64,000 bases of DNA from Mytilus edulis (taxonomy: Eukaryota; Mollusca; Bivalvia; Mytilida; Mytilidae): the NCBI RefSeq assembly GCF_963676685.1, contig NC_092353.1:9008734-9072733 (forward strand). Reading direction: 5' to 3'. The notes beneath the pieces are model-generated. The model was not told where the DNA came from. It searched no databases and worked only from the letters and a program-made list of their open reading frames with translations. This document shows, piece by piece, positions 10,663 through 22,429 of this stretch; the stretch's first letter is position 1, and each line of letters opens with the position of its first letter. The translations under genes were made by a program, and so were the position numbers.

Positions 10663-11084
10663 CCTGCAGAAGATGATAGAATTAACAAACAGTTGAGTTT
10701 CCCTTGATATGGTTCACTCAGGTACACAGTTTAAATCACCAAGTATTGTCAGGTATTTACTGTCCATCTATTGTCCATGTCAATCAACACCGCTCACTTC
10801 AATTATTACCTGTGGAGAAGTTCTCAAACCTGTTTCTCAACTTAGTTTATTTTGGCACTTTCTGGAGGAATGAAAAAAAGTGCACGGCAAAATCCTGGTA
10901 AGTTTTTATTTTTCTGAAGCATGAAACATATTTGATATTTATTTATCTAGGGCATGCTATGCCTTAAAAGTTTTACAGATGTGCAGGTTTGTCTGTACTC
11001 AGAGTAAATTTTGAGGTGAAAATACGGCCATTTTTTTTATAAGAGTCCACATGAACCTTAAGTATGTCCAATTACCATTATTTC

Positions 11085-11240
11085 GTATCTAGTCGTCCTG
11101 GTGTAGTGGTATGTTTCGTGGCTTGATATGGTTAAGGTCTTGAGTTCGAATCCCAGCATATACACTGGATTTTTTCTACGTGAATTTTGATAGATAGTCT
11201 TTTCCGTATAATTAAGTATAAGTTTTTTTAGTGGATTTGA
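11085..11240 (+). repeat. tRNA-derived SINE head
   Basis: An A-box-like CTGGTGTAGTGGTA and a B box GAGTTCGAATCCC (11141-11153) are at roughly tRNA spacing. The T stem (TTGAG against CCCAG) and the acceptor stem do not pair, so this is a decayed SINE promoter and not a working tRNA gene. Confidence 0.55.
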
Positions 11241-11740
11241 CATTCCCGTCTAAATGTTACAGAACAAAGGAAAGCATGCATAACAAGGAAACTCGAACTG
11301 GGGTGATCTGGTAGGGAACAAAGGAGCTGGGATGTTAAATACATTGAAAAATTAAAAGAAAAACAGGAATTACAGCACTTGAAATAAAGCAAAAAACAAA
11401 ACGAACTTCAAACATTTAACAAACAAAAAAGATATTTTGTTCTTGTGCTACGGTATTATATCTTTTATCTGATAAAATCTTTACTATTTTTATTCTCAGA
11501 TAATACAAACTTTAGATAAAGTTGGAAGTTTAGCTGTATCTGCTAAAAAGGTGTTTGCATACGGGTTATCAAATCTTATATGTCTCGGCAATATTGTTTT
11601 AAGGCTCGTAAATTAAGATGATAGATATTTTTATAAGTTGTACTGTATTCAATAAACTAAGTCATGCAATATAAGGTCATACAATTGGAACAAACAAGAT
11701 TCTTACACAATCAACAATTTTCATTTTTATCTGTCTCTAA
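11241..11740. other. AT-rich non-coding stretch
   Basis: No coding frame or clear element is seen between the SINE head and the family A repeats. Confidence 0.4.
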
Positions 11741-11743
11741 CAC

Positions 11744-12305
11744 ATTTTTGGAAAAAGTAAGGATTTTCTTATCCCAGGCATAGATTACCTTAGCATTATT
11801 TGGCACAACTTTTCGGAATTTTGGATCCTAATGCTCTTCAACTTTTTACTTGTTTGGCTTTATAAATATTTTGATATGAGCGTAACTGATGAGTCTTATG
11901 TAGACGAAACGCGCGTCTGGCGTACTAAATTATAATCCTGGTACCTTTGATAACTATTTACACCACTGGGTCAATGCCACTGCTGGTGGACGTTTCGTCC
12001 CGGGGGTATCACCAGCCCAGTAGTCAACACTTCGGTGTTGACATGAATATCAAAAATGTGGTAATGTTTGTAAATTTCCTGTTTGCAAAACTGATATTTT
12101 GGAAAAACTAAGGATTTTCTTATCCCAGGTATAGATTACCTTAGCATTATTTGGTACAACTTTTTGGAATTTTGGATCCTAATGCTCTTCAACTTTGTAC
12201 TTGTTTGGCTTTATAAATATTTTGATACGAGCGTCACTGATGAGTCTTAGGTAGACGAAACGCGCGTCTGACGTACTTAATTATAATCCTGGTACCTTTG
12301 ATAAC
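11744..12305 (+). repeat. Family A dispersed repeat, two tandem copies (~351-bp period)
   Basis: The block from GGAAAAASTAAGGATTTTC to CCTGGTACCTTTGATAAC occurs twice (from 11750 and from 12101). The copies are joined by a linker that contains GGACGTTTCGTCCCGGGGG. Each copy contains GACGAAACGCGCGTC. Other copies lie at 28880-29070 (plus), 31255-31480 (minus), 37915-38046 (head-to-head) and 59515-59665 (minus). The class is unknown. The tandem join suggests a satellite-like or LTR-like amplification mode. Confidence 0.7.
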
Positions 12306-12514
12306 ATAACAACGTAAAAATCAAAAATACAACTCAGTACATGCCCTATCAAATTGGATGAAAATTCACATAAACAAATACAAGAAAATTTTAATTACGG
12401 TGTTAATTGAGTACATGATTCTGAATTGGGACAAGCAGTAAGAGTTTGTTGCAGTATTACCCATGTACATATCATTTGCACTTGAATTGAATATTTCATT
12501 GCTAGTGTTCTGAC

Positions 12515-15500
12515 TTATATATTTGTGTTCATGCGGATGAGTACAGACTCAGGTGCACGGCTTGTTATTGGAGTTTGGTCGTTGTTATTAAAGAATTCAT
12601 CATCGTCCGTATCTGTCTCTGGATCCGGTTTCGGGTCCACCTTAAAACATAACAAAAAAAAATGTTAACTTCATAGTGATATAAACTTCTATTTCATCTA
12701 TTGTAAAGTACTTTTATGTAAATGTAACTAGCTAATTACATGTATCCACAAGTCCATAAATATGCACATTAAGAAAAAGATATCCTACGTCCACGTTCTT
12801 CGGTTTCTAGTGGATAGTTGTCACTGGCAATTATACAATATATCTCTATCTTTGTAGGACGACAACCAAGATGATATGTATACATAAAAATACGAAATCC
12901 AGCAAAATTTAAGAAAGACACTGAACGTTCGGCCATCAGTCATAAAAAGTGTCCATTGTCTTGAATATGAAGTCAGTCTACTACTACTATTTTAATTATG
13001 TCGCCTTAATAATAATGGGAAAAAGAAACGTAGGAAGTTTCGATAGACAGAATTTTTTCTACGTTTCTTTTTCCCATTATTAGTTTTTAACTTTTTTGTA
13101 CAAGGTATTCCTGAAGACTACTGAACCATTTTTGACGAAACATCAGCATAATGAGTATTATGCTCCATATTTAGGTGTGCAGTTAAACTTTAGAACTACT
13201 AAAACTGCCAACGTTACCATGAAAATTAAACAAATGTAAAAATATAGAAAAGTGTAATTAACTTAATGAAACCGAATACAAATGTCAATTGCAATGTGGT
13301 ACTGAGTTTGGCCACCATTGCTATGGAAACAGTGGAAAATGTAAACCATTGAACCCTATGGAAAAAACCGTAGAGTAGCATTTATTCTTTTGAAATTTGG
13401 AAATGGTCGCAATAACCTGGAAACGACAAAAAGATAAAAAAAAAAATCAAAATGCCAAACATTGTAAACAAACTATACAAAAATGTAACCTCGCACGTGA
13501 AAAGCAGCTATTTGATTTGGAAGTACAATAACATGACTGTTATTGACATGGAAACCGCAAATATGTGAAAAATTTCAAAATGATTCATATTCTCTGAAAA
13601 CTTACAGAAAGATGTATAGTTATTCATATATGAGCATTTCTGTTTCTAATTTTCGAATTGGCTGTTGCTTAGTGATAGTTTCGGATAGTAACATCCGCTT
13701 TCCCTTGCAAAAGTAATTCTAGTTATTTTTACCATTTTTATTAAAGGAAATGACACAATACTAATATGACTTTATATACCAACGCACGAGGTGACAAAAT
13801 AAAAGTCACTTCTTCTGTGATGTTTACCACCTTAACTAACCATCAGTGTCTTGCGGGGACTATTCATATAACTTATAGCTTTAAAAAGTACCGTTTTATA
13901 TACTTCATTCCCTACAAACACACACAGAAATAAAATCACTGATCTTGTTAGTTTGTAAGTGTTAGTTGAAAGCTGTACATAACTCACCTTTGTATTTTTA
14001 TCTTTATATCTCTTCCATAATCTATAAGCTATCAAAGCCAACACCACAAGAACGATTATTGCGACAACGACTCCTATTATAGTACCAATACCAACGCCGT
14101 TACCTGCAAAACACATGTTGCTGGAATTGTAAAATAAACAAACAATACCCGTTTTTTGCAAAATCATAAAAATAAATGTTATCTAGCAAAAAATGTGAAA
14201 TATTCACTTAATTAAGACATTTTACATTTATTTTAATTTGGTAAGCGTCTTTCATCCTTTAAAAACTAACATTCTAATGAAATCCTCGCTCTTTCGTCTA
14301 TCCCACATGCACAATTGATTTCTATTGCATGAGTCAATGCTAATTTAGTAACTAACCACTCTCTGCGACTTTATTTATTCTGTCTTGTAGGACAAATTCT
14401 GTGATGTTCTCAGATATAATTGTAAAGTTATCATTGCAGCTGTATGTGGCATTCTCCTTTCCACAATGTAAGGTTAACGTATCAATACTTTCAAATGCTG
14501 AAAAGTAATAAAATGCAATATAATGAATATTTTGTTTTGAATAGTTTTGCACTAATTGATAAGTTCTCGCATTTAATAAAAACATATTGTTAATTCTTTT
14601 TATAAATTTTCTTAGTCATAGTTTTGGTTGGCATGACTTCACAAATCCCATATATACATGCTATTAATACAATCGCTAATCACACTTAAACAAAAAGAAG
14701 CAAAAAACCTTAAAATAGAATGAACACAAGAAAAACAACTCTTTGATCAAACAGTACATAGCACCGATATTTGTTTTAAAGAACAATCAGTATAAGTAAG
14801 ATTCTTTTACCTTTTACTTGAATCCAGAAATAGCCATTTGACCCTTCCAAACTGTTATCTAGCCTCAGTTTTATGTCATTAGATGTACTTATATAAACCG
14901 TTCGTTTCTTAAAAGCATTATGATCATCACACGCAATGTCGAATTCAGATTCACCATCTTGTATGTGTAGTCTTTGAGCACAATCATTGGATGTTGAATT
15001 AATCTTAAATCGGATGTCAAAAGCAATCAATTGTATTCGAGAACCTCCGCTTGATTTTATTGAACAGGAACATCCAGATGTCAAAGAACAGTCATTTACA
15101 GCGTTTGGATACTCCCCGTTCCATATGTATAATGAAGTCCCCGACACAGTGCAAGAACATATGCTACAAATTTGTATCTCTGAAAATAACAAAATAACCT
15201 ATAATGCAATGAACACCGCTGAATAACAAGTTCATCTGCAATACAACAAACACGGCTGAATAACACGTTTATCGATATTGCAATGAACAATGCTGAACAG
15301 CAGGTTTATATGTAATGCAACGAATACTGCTGTAGTGGATAACTCAAACTGATTATCATAACCCTTAGTTTACTCCTTTGTTATATAATCTGATGTCTTA
15401 AAGTGAAAGACAAATAATTTTAATAACTAACACGGACTTTTCGTGATCTTTCATAGCCTATTTCGAAACAAGCGATAAAGTTATTTAATATATACCATAT

Positions 15501-18500
15501 TTGCATGTAGTGTACAAGTTATAGTTTTGTTTCATTCTAAAATGTCCAATACTATTATTTTATTGGCTTGAACCCGCTGTAACGTACAGTTATGAAGAGC
15601 TATGCCTATCTCGCTTGTTGTAACACAGTAATTACATACACCTTTTCAATTCTTTTTAAAAAGCCAAATTAAAGTTTATTTCAGGCATAACATTAAATTA
15701 GATGGAGATCATTTCTAAAAACACCTTTCATGTTTAATAAACAGTTATTTTCATATTTTGTAATACTTCCGTACGAAAAATTGTTATTCAACATGTCGCT
15801 ACACATATGCAATCATTAATGTTTTTACTCGCATAAGAGTTTACTCATATGTACTACCACGTTTATAATAAATTTTAATAATTTTGATGATCTATCGCAT
15901 TAAAAATCAGTTATTATGAAATTCATTCCTTTCTGACATAATGTTCAATGAACAAGCTTAGTAGACTGTTACACCAAAGAAAACCGTTATATACTGAATC
16001 TTAATCTAATCATTCAAACAAAACACAGAATAAGCATACTCAATGTAACAGGTGCTTACTTTATATTCATAGGATATGTCCAATGAAATATAATCTATCC
16101 TTGTATGCACCTTAACTAAATTAAAGTTAGCCGATTGATGTTAAACTCTCGTGATGCTTATATGAATTTGAATAATCGTACACAAGGTGAAACAAATTTT
16201 GGTTCAACATGATTTAAACGAAACATTTATTTGTCTGTTAAGTGTTAATAACAAAATAGTCAATTTCTCAACCGACTACAGATATGACAGCATATTACCT
16301 TAACTAGATTTCCGAAGTAGCCAGCCAGAACATTTCGACTCGGCTTTCCAAGCCATTTTTCATTTTATTTTTCATACTGTCAGTATGAAAACAGGTTATT
16401 TATAATGTTAAACCTTTACGACATCACATCCTCATCCTTTGCTGTCTGGTGGATATTTGTCTCATTAGGAATCATATGACAATTCTTACCTTTATTTTCA
16501 TATGATTTAGATAGGTTAAAGGAAACGTTGTGTAAAAATCACTTTTTTGGGTTGTTACTGTTATCAACCTGTAGCATATGGCAGTTAGTAGACCATTCGC
16601 TAACCTTCCAAAGTAACAGACCCCACTTGTCAGTGTCGGTTTGGTCTTTATACGTTTAATTGTCAATTAACGGACACATTACCCTAGTTGATGCATCATT
16701 TTAAATATTGTGCATGCGTATCAAATGTATATATCCTTTGCAACATACTTTAACGTAAAACAGAGCAGCCATATTAGGACTTGTACAAATCATCATATTA
16801 CCTTCAATGCAGTGATAGTTTAACTGCATATAATTTGTTTGTGGTAAAAACACTGATTGATTACACTCTTTTATGGTATCATTCCATCCGACAGGTTTCT
16901 GACATGAAACACTTCCGCTACAATCAGAGTAGGTTGTAAGATCACCATTTGGTCCATAGTAACGCATTCCACAGTCCTCCGATGCATCGTAATAAGCACA
17001 GCATCCATCAGAAACATTCACGTTTAATGTCTGTATTTGTGGACATCCGGAATCTAACGTCTTAGCATATGAATACACATCATACACATACATTACCTGT
17101 CCAGAAAAGCAGGATGGAAACAGAAAATTACTATGTGTGTTGCCCATACACTCTTCTGATACGTTTGCGACTAGGGTAGATGTGCAGATACCTGTTAAGT
17201 AATAGGTTTAAATTAAAGTGAATATTTACTGTTACATTACACTTCTTATTGAAATGTAAGTGTAAATAAATAAATGGTTTATTTATTATTCAAACAACAC
17301 TTTGAACATGCTCCAGTAGCTGCGAGTACTCTTACCTTTGACCTTTGTGTCCTTTTCTCTTTGTTTGTTGGTTTTCTGGTTTATAAAGATCTAAAAAGTA
17401 CATCCATTTCCAACTAATTAATACAATTTGTTTTTTGTTGTATCGTTACACCCCTGTTTCTTGATATGGAAGGTTTAAGATCTAATTAATACGTTTTACT
17501 CCGCCATATTCTTTATGTGCCATCCCAAGTAAAATACAAGTAATATCGTGGACGTCGATTGGTGTATGTCAATTAAAAACAAGGAGATGTGGTACGATCA
17601 CCAATGAGACAACTATCCACCAAAGTTCAAATGAAGTAGAAGTAAGCAATACTATTTCAATATGTGGCCTTAAACCTTGCTACAAAACAATACCGTATAG
17701 TCGGTTATTAAATGGCCGGACATAAAAAAGTGAAACAATTCAAACGAGAAAAACAAAGACCTAATTTATATAAAAAAAAATAAATACGTAAAAACAAATA
17801 TGACAGGCATGAATCAGGTATATGTAACAGCACAACATAATAACAAACTGTAAAAATCAGTAGCAATTAGCTTAACACAAAAGATCAGTACGCAACGCAC
17901 AAAAAAAAATATCATAAAAATAATAGAACCAAATCACAAAAATAAAATAATTTGCAGACACCGAAAGCCAGTTCAAAGCAAATTACAACTAATAAATGAA
18001 TCAAGTTCGTCCAGACTAAAGTATCAAATTGTACACATGTAACGGATTTAGTGTAAAAACATCATAAACAGTCCGGGAAACGCATGACCTTGTGCATGAA
18101 TGCTTTTCCCTGTTATGTATCTCAATTAAATTAAAGAAAAAAAGTACTGATGATTGATTTGATTCTGATTTCGATTGGAGCTTAAATTCAAAGTAAAAGG
18201 ATATTATCGTTTCATATGTGTGCTTCTTTTTATTGTTGTTTTATTAAACGTTTTTTCAAAGCGAGTGGAGTAGATTTGGAAGTCTATCCGATCGTAAAAT
18301 TCGTCCTTTGACTCACTTATAATACCATGATGTCTGTCTGTCCACTTGTCGGCAATAGTTTATGTTGTCGTTGTTTTGTTTTGTCCACGATATGCTAGAA
18401 TTATAATATTTTTTTCGATAGACAACAGTGCAATTACGAGTACTTTTTGTAAACAGCTCCCAAACCGTTTGAGAGAGAATTTTGTGAAAATTATAAAATA

Positions 18501-19027
18501 ATCTTACTTGCATGATTTCCTATCATATCTAAATGATAGTTTATTTTCCTGTAGTACATTATGGACTTAACAAAGGTTGATGTATAATTTAGTGTTGCTC
18601 AGTCTTTAGTTTTCTATGTTGTGTTTGGTTTTCTATTATTTGTGTGTTGTATTTTTATTTTTTAGTCTTTGCGTTATCAGTTTATTTTCGACTAATGAGT
18701 TTTGAATGTCCCTCTTGTATCGTTCGCCTCTCTTGCAGTAAGCTTTGCTCGAAGTACTTCTAGTGTCATTGATAAAATGATTGTCACATCTGAATAAGAA
18801 ACTTTACCGTATAGTCAATACAAATAATACAAATTAATATTCTACGGAACTTTCAAATCATATTATTAATTGATAAGCTTTTGCCTTACATGAACCCTTT
18901 CTTTTAATTTGAAGTAAAAACATTAAAAATTAATTAAATAAATTAAATTTGTATATTAAAGAAATGTGTACGTACCAACAGAAACTAAAATAATAATAAT
19001 TAACACATTTGAAATTTTCAGTAGCAT
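12515..19027 (-). CDS. SUEL-like lectin / CUB-like type I membrane receptor (copy A)
   Basis: Six exons on the minus strand: 19027-18976, 17191-16802, 15179-14811, 14497-14357, 14103-13988 and 12640-12515. They have GT-AG borders and phases 1,1,1,1,0, giving 397 residues. Exon 1 is a signal peptide (MLLKISNVLIIIILVSVG). Exon 2 is a Cys-rich domain resembling SUEL/rhamnose-binding lectins (GQVMYVYDVYSYAKTLDSGC, then EDCGMRYYG, ending YMQLNYHC); the ANYGR sugar motif is absent. Exon 3 is CUB-like (IQLIAFDIRFKI ... FWIQVKG). Exon 4 is a short N-glycosylatable stalk (NATY, NFTI, NITE). Exon 5 is the transmembrane helix (GTIIGVVVAIIVLVVLALIA) with a basic stop-transfer YRLWKRYK. Exon 6 is an acidic tail (ETDTDDDEFF ... 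APESVLIRM) without tyrosine. Recognition of extracellular glycans or proteins is inferred from the domains; the ligand is unknown. The paralogue is at 23873-30700. Confidence 0.8.
12775..12860 (-). repeat. Family B fragment in the last intron of copy A
   Basis: On the minus strand it contains AGATAGAGATATATTGTATA followed by GACAACTATCCACTAGAAAC, the head of family B. Confidence 0.45.
13010..13082. repeat. Perfect 24-bp inverted repeat with 25-base loop (intronic hairpin)
   Basis: The arms 13010-13033 and 13059-13082 are exact reverse complements over 24 bases. The hairpin lies in the last intron of receptor copy A, so it would be present in the primary transcript. It may be a miniature transposon or a small-RNA precursor; its ~24-bp perfect stem is shorter than a typical pre-miRNA. 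Confidence 0.7.
16369..16391. repeat. 23-base perfect palindrome
   Basis: TTTTCATACTG and CAGTATGAAAA flank a single T. It lies in the intron between the lectin and CUB exons of copy A. Confidence 0.6.
17585..17910 (+). repeat. Family B dispersed repeat, near full length
   Basis: It opens GGAGATGTGGTACGATCACC with GAGACAACTATCCACC, passes through AAACAATTCAAACGAGAAAA, and ends in AACAGCACAACATAATAAC. It parallels 26130-26520 block by block. It is inserted in intron 1 of copy A, antisense to the gene. Confidence 0.65.
18590..18750 (+). repeat. Family C dispersed repeat
   Basis: It runs from GTTGCTCAGTCTTTAGTTTT to TGTCCCTCTTGTATCGTTCG and is shared with 28605-28690, 30940-31085 and, reversed, 62180-62330. 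It lies in intron 1 of copy A. Confidence 0.65.
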
Positions 19028-19062
19028 TCCACATACACTTAATGAAAACAGGAACCACCGAA

Positions 19063-19075
19063 ATATATAAAGGTT
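19063..19075 (-). promoter_or_regulatory. TATA-like element of receptor copy A
   Basis: On the minus strand TTTATATATTTCGG lies about 40 bases before the ATG. The implied 5' UTR is very short. The same neighbourhood is kept in the relic at 21600-21790 (CAAATACATAAAGGTAC). Confidence 0.35.
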
Positions 19076-19309
19076 CTCCGTGATTAACTTGATACACACT
19101 GAACGACATATATCATGTTACCCTTATAGCTCTATAGTCTTCACAGAGTGTGACTTGTTCGATAGCATGTCGTATTTATAATAAACAAAGTTATCTTTAT
19201 ACTTATGTATATATCATGAACAAATTTCATATTGCATATCGTTATTTAAACTCAATCGACCCATTAAGATTACTTTCTATTTCAAGGTTAATAGAAAAAG
19301 CTAATTTGA

Positions 19310-19317
19310 TGACGTCA
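19310..19317. promoter_or_regulatory. CRE/ATF-type site TGACGTCA upstream of copy A
   Basis: A perfect palindromic CRE is followed by ACGCATGCATG. Both relic copies of this upstream region keep close versions (TTACGTCAATGCAGGCATG near 20740 and TGACGTAACTGCATGCATG near 21740), which is why it is listed. Confidence 0.4.
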
Positions 19318-19389
19318 ACGCATGCATGTGTCTATTTTTCGTCAACTTGTGAATTTCGTGAACAGTCTATCAATTTTATTTTGTAAGTT

Positions 19390-20379
19390 GTACAACTAAT
19401 ACTTTTAAATATCTCTGCACTTTTGTGGATAAAAAACAATAATATGATTCGATTATGTCGTAAACAAACCAAAACATCAGCAACATATACAAAAGGCGAA
19501 CATATAGGTATCGACATATGTTAGGGACTTGCTCTCCGGTGCATTTTTATGGACATTTATACTCATCCTTTAAATTGGAGGACAACATAGAAAATCTAAA
19601 TAACTGAAAGAACAAATAAATTCCAACTCGTCCACACCATTATTTCTAGTGTGGCATTCTCGATATTTTTTAATAATAAATCAAGAAAAACAATTTGAAA
19701 TGACAAAAATATAAACGAAATAGATAAAAAATACACAATATCATTTGGTACAACAGAGTTGTGTAAACGTTTTTGAAACCTAATTCCTAACTCAGGAGGA
19801 CCTGCGAATAAAGGCTACACATTCTTTTAAAAATAAGATAAAATCAATATATTGTCGACCTATTTAACTGATTTTTATAGTTTGTTCTAATGTTGTGCCG
19901 AAAAGCTACTGTCCAGGTTAGTGGAAGGATTTAATTCTCACAAACATGTTTAACCCTATAGATCAGTGGTTGCGGTTGTTTTATGTCTGTATTGTTTTTA
20001 GCTATTTGTTTTGTCTTTAATAAGCAGTAAGATCCCGCAATTGAAAACAAGAATTAATTTGAATAGTGATATGATTGTTATGCTAAAGGGTAGTAAGTAA
20101 GCTTAATTTTGAGATCAGAGTCAACATCGATGTCTCTACTGTTTTCCTCCAATGGAATATTTCTTAAATCTTTCAATCTCTAAAAAATATTTTCTTCTTT
20201 TAGAATGATTTTCTAATAATTTAATATTCCCTCGGTTTCTGTTTGCTACCCTAATTCGGTTTCGCTTAATCGATTTATGACTATTGAACAGCGGTATACT
20301 AATGCTGCCTTTATTTATTCCGGACGACTTATTTCAATAGTCATGGGCATATATATCTGATTATTTTTTATTTATCATT
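19390..20379. other. Intergenic AT-rich DNA, with a family D fragment at 20235-20335
   Basis: Non-coding. Positions 20235-20335 hold the family D tail (GAACAGCGGTATACTAATGC). Nothing else is recognised. Confidence 0.45.
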
Positions 20380-20399
20380 CAAATTGTTAGTACATGCAG

Positions 20400-20830
20400 A
20401 GACTATTAAAACTGAAACAAATCATCACATTCGAGTAGTTCAAATCAATTCCAATTTACCAATTGAACTCATGAGGCACGCTCAAATACAAAGCAGATAG
20501 CACACCACTACACTTCACAGAGTATGATTTGCTCAAAAGCATTTCGCATATATAATAAACAACGTTATATATATATACCTGTGTATCATGAAAAAAAAGT
20601 AATATTTCGTAATTTAAATTTAATTGGCACATTAAGTTTATTGTCTATTTTGGGAGATCTTTGTTTTAAATGAAAAGAAGTATGAACCTTTCAACAGAAA
20701 ACTTTTGATATCCATAAACCAAATCGACACACTTATTTAGTTACGTCAATGCAGGCATGTTTTACCTATTCGTCGGTCAAATATTATTGTTCTCATTGTT
20801 TCGTGTTTAGCTTGTTAATATAATACCGTA
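20400..20830 (-). pseudogene. Relic of the receptor exon-1/upstream region (copy R1)
   Basis: It aligns to 18998-19340. The clearest block is CTTCACAGAGTATGATTTGC against CTTCACAGAGTGTGACTTGT, followed by TATAATAAACAA and then the CRE-like GTCAATGCAGGCATG. The base triplet at the ATG position is no longer ATG. No downstream lectin or CUB exon is seen next to it. Confidence 0.5.
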
Positions 20831-21574
20831 TTTTATACAATATTTTAAAAATATTTATGCAAAGTTGTGTTTCAAAACGAATATTTTTAATCTCAAATAA
20901 TGGAACCATAACTATAGGTAGCTGTATAGAAATATATCATGATATACCATGTTATTGCTGTCTCGTATTCACATTTTCCCCTTCTTATTTTTAAATTTAG
21001 ATGTAGATCTTATCTTCGTTATTTATTTTGATGTAGATCTCACATCTGGCCAAGGTACACAGTTATCTTCTTTTGTTTTCGAAAATAAAGTCCTTAGTGT
21101 GGATAGTATTATATAACTTGCAATTTTTTGTTCATACACCTTCCAAATTTATTTATTTATAATCTATGCATAAAACATTTGGGGGTGAAATTACCTGCAA
21201 AATTTGAAGCATGAATTTTCATGAAAAGTAGTGATTTGGTCTAGTTTGACACGATACAAAATCAGTATATCTAAAGCAGTCAAACTGAAGTACAACCCAC
21301 CGTAACATAAAATTGTTCATATTTTGAGTTAGAGCCGATAGAATTTTGTATAATTGTAAAATAATTTGTCCCAAAAGTAGTACACTTCTTTTGTAAAAAC
21401 TTTTCTTGAATGGAGCAGGTGCAATTTTTTTGAGTTTGCTTTTTTCGTCTAAAAGAAATTCACTACGAAACAATTGTGTTCTCGTGCCAACTGATGTTGA
21501 TTTTGATATAGACCTAAAGTACATTGATCAACGAATAGCTGGTAGTAAACAATACATTAAGAAAGAACCCGTAA

Positions 21575-21840
21575 TTTAAGTGTAATTTTACATTATTTAG
21601 CAGAGACTTAAGTGATTATAGTTAGCACATTTTAGTAGTTCAGAAACATTCCTAATATACCAACTTAACACATGAACCAAACCCAAATACATAAAGGTAC
21701 TAATACCTAATCGGTACACTGATTTATATATATGATAAGTGACGTAACTGCATGCATGTTTTACCTATTCTTTGATCAAATATAATGGCTCTTATTGTTT
21801 TGTTTTGTTTTGATCTAATTATTTTATGCTTTCAATTATA
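21575..21840 (-). pseudogene. Relic of the receptor exon-1/upstream region (copy R2)
   Basis: It aligns both to R1 (CATGTTTTACCTATTC in both) and to the copy A exon-1 area (TTAGCACATTT against TTAACACATTT; CAAATACATAAAGGTAC against GAAATATATAAAGGTTC). The start codon is lost. With R1 it suggests former tandem gene copies. Confidence 0.5.
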
Positions 21841-22429
21841 AAAAAAAACATGTAAGATATTTTTGTGTCAAAGTAATGTATCAAAATAGATATGATTCAT
21901 TGTTTTCAACTATAATGGGTATAAAAACTATTAAAATAATCTTTAAAATAAAAATAAAATATAAATTAAAATTTCACAATTACTCTTCGTACAGGAGAAT
22001 TGAGTGAGTGGTAATTTCATTAAAATCAAGCTGAAACAATCTGTTTTTAGTTTAATATCATCTACTAAATCATTATTTGTTGCCACATATATTTCATTTT
22101 AACTAATTTTATCACGTAAAAATATATATGCACACAAGGTATCGACTTAATTTAAATCATATGTCACCAAAACTGTTTATTAGACAGTATAAAAGACCTC
22201 ACCAGCCAGACTCCTACGAATAAATACGTACAAACTAACCTTATCATATATTTCATCAACTTTTAATTATGATTAAAAATTATATAATAGAAAACTCAAC
22301 GTTCGTAACATTAATTATTTTTAACAAAATAACAATATACATAAAACACGATAATACAACATAAAAACAACTATATAACTTTCCTTTCTTGACTGTGTCC
22401 AGGTTTAACAACTATCATAATAAATATTT

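Larger units (their letters stand above)
6199..10666 (-). mobile_element. Gypsy-like LTR retroelement lacking RT and integrase
   Basis: The LTRs are 6203-7061 and 9848-10662 (TG...CA on the minus strand), flanked by CCTG on both sides (6199-6202 and 10663-10666). Reading on the minus strand, the order is 5' LTR (right), a primer-binding-like TGGTGGCAGCGGTGGGAT (9826-9843), gag-protease, a zinc-finger frame, a purine tract GGAGGCGTGGGTAA (7062-7075) and the 3' LTR. The interior is only about 2.8 kb, and no reverse transcriptase, RNase H or integrase is present. By eye the LTRs differ by roughly eight point changes plus one ~45-bp indel, so the insertion is young. The element depends on others for movement. 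Confidence 0.85.
6015..11061. mobile_element. Non-autonomous long-TIR element, split by an LTR retroelement
   Basis: 6015-6195 and 10868-11061 are inverted copies of each other over about 180 bp, sharing TTAAGGTTCATGTGGA at the outside and GGATTTTGCCGTGCAC at the inside. The only unique interior is 10663-10868, so the element was about 0.6 kb before the retroelement landed in it. Both ends carry TTAA. Because TTAA is palindromic it could be a piggyBac/Kolobok-type target duplication or simply part of the repeat. No transposase frame is seen. Confidence 0.7.

Noticed and set aside
11085-11160. Functional tRNA gene
   Set aside because: The A- and B-box-like words are present, but the T stem and acceptor stem do not pair; it is a tRNA-derived SINE head.
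13010-13082. Bacterial-type terminator hairpin
   Set aside because: The context is an intron of a spliced eukaryotic gene.
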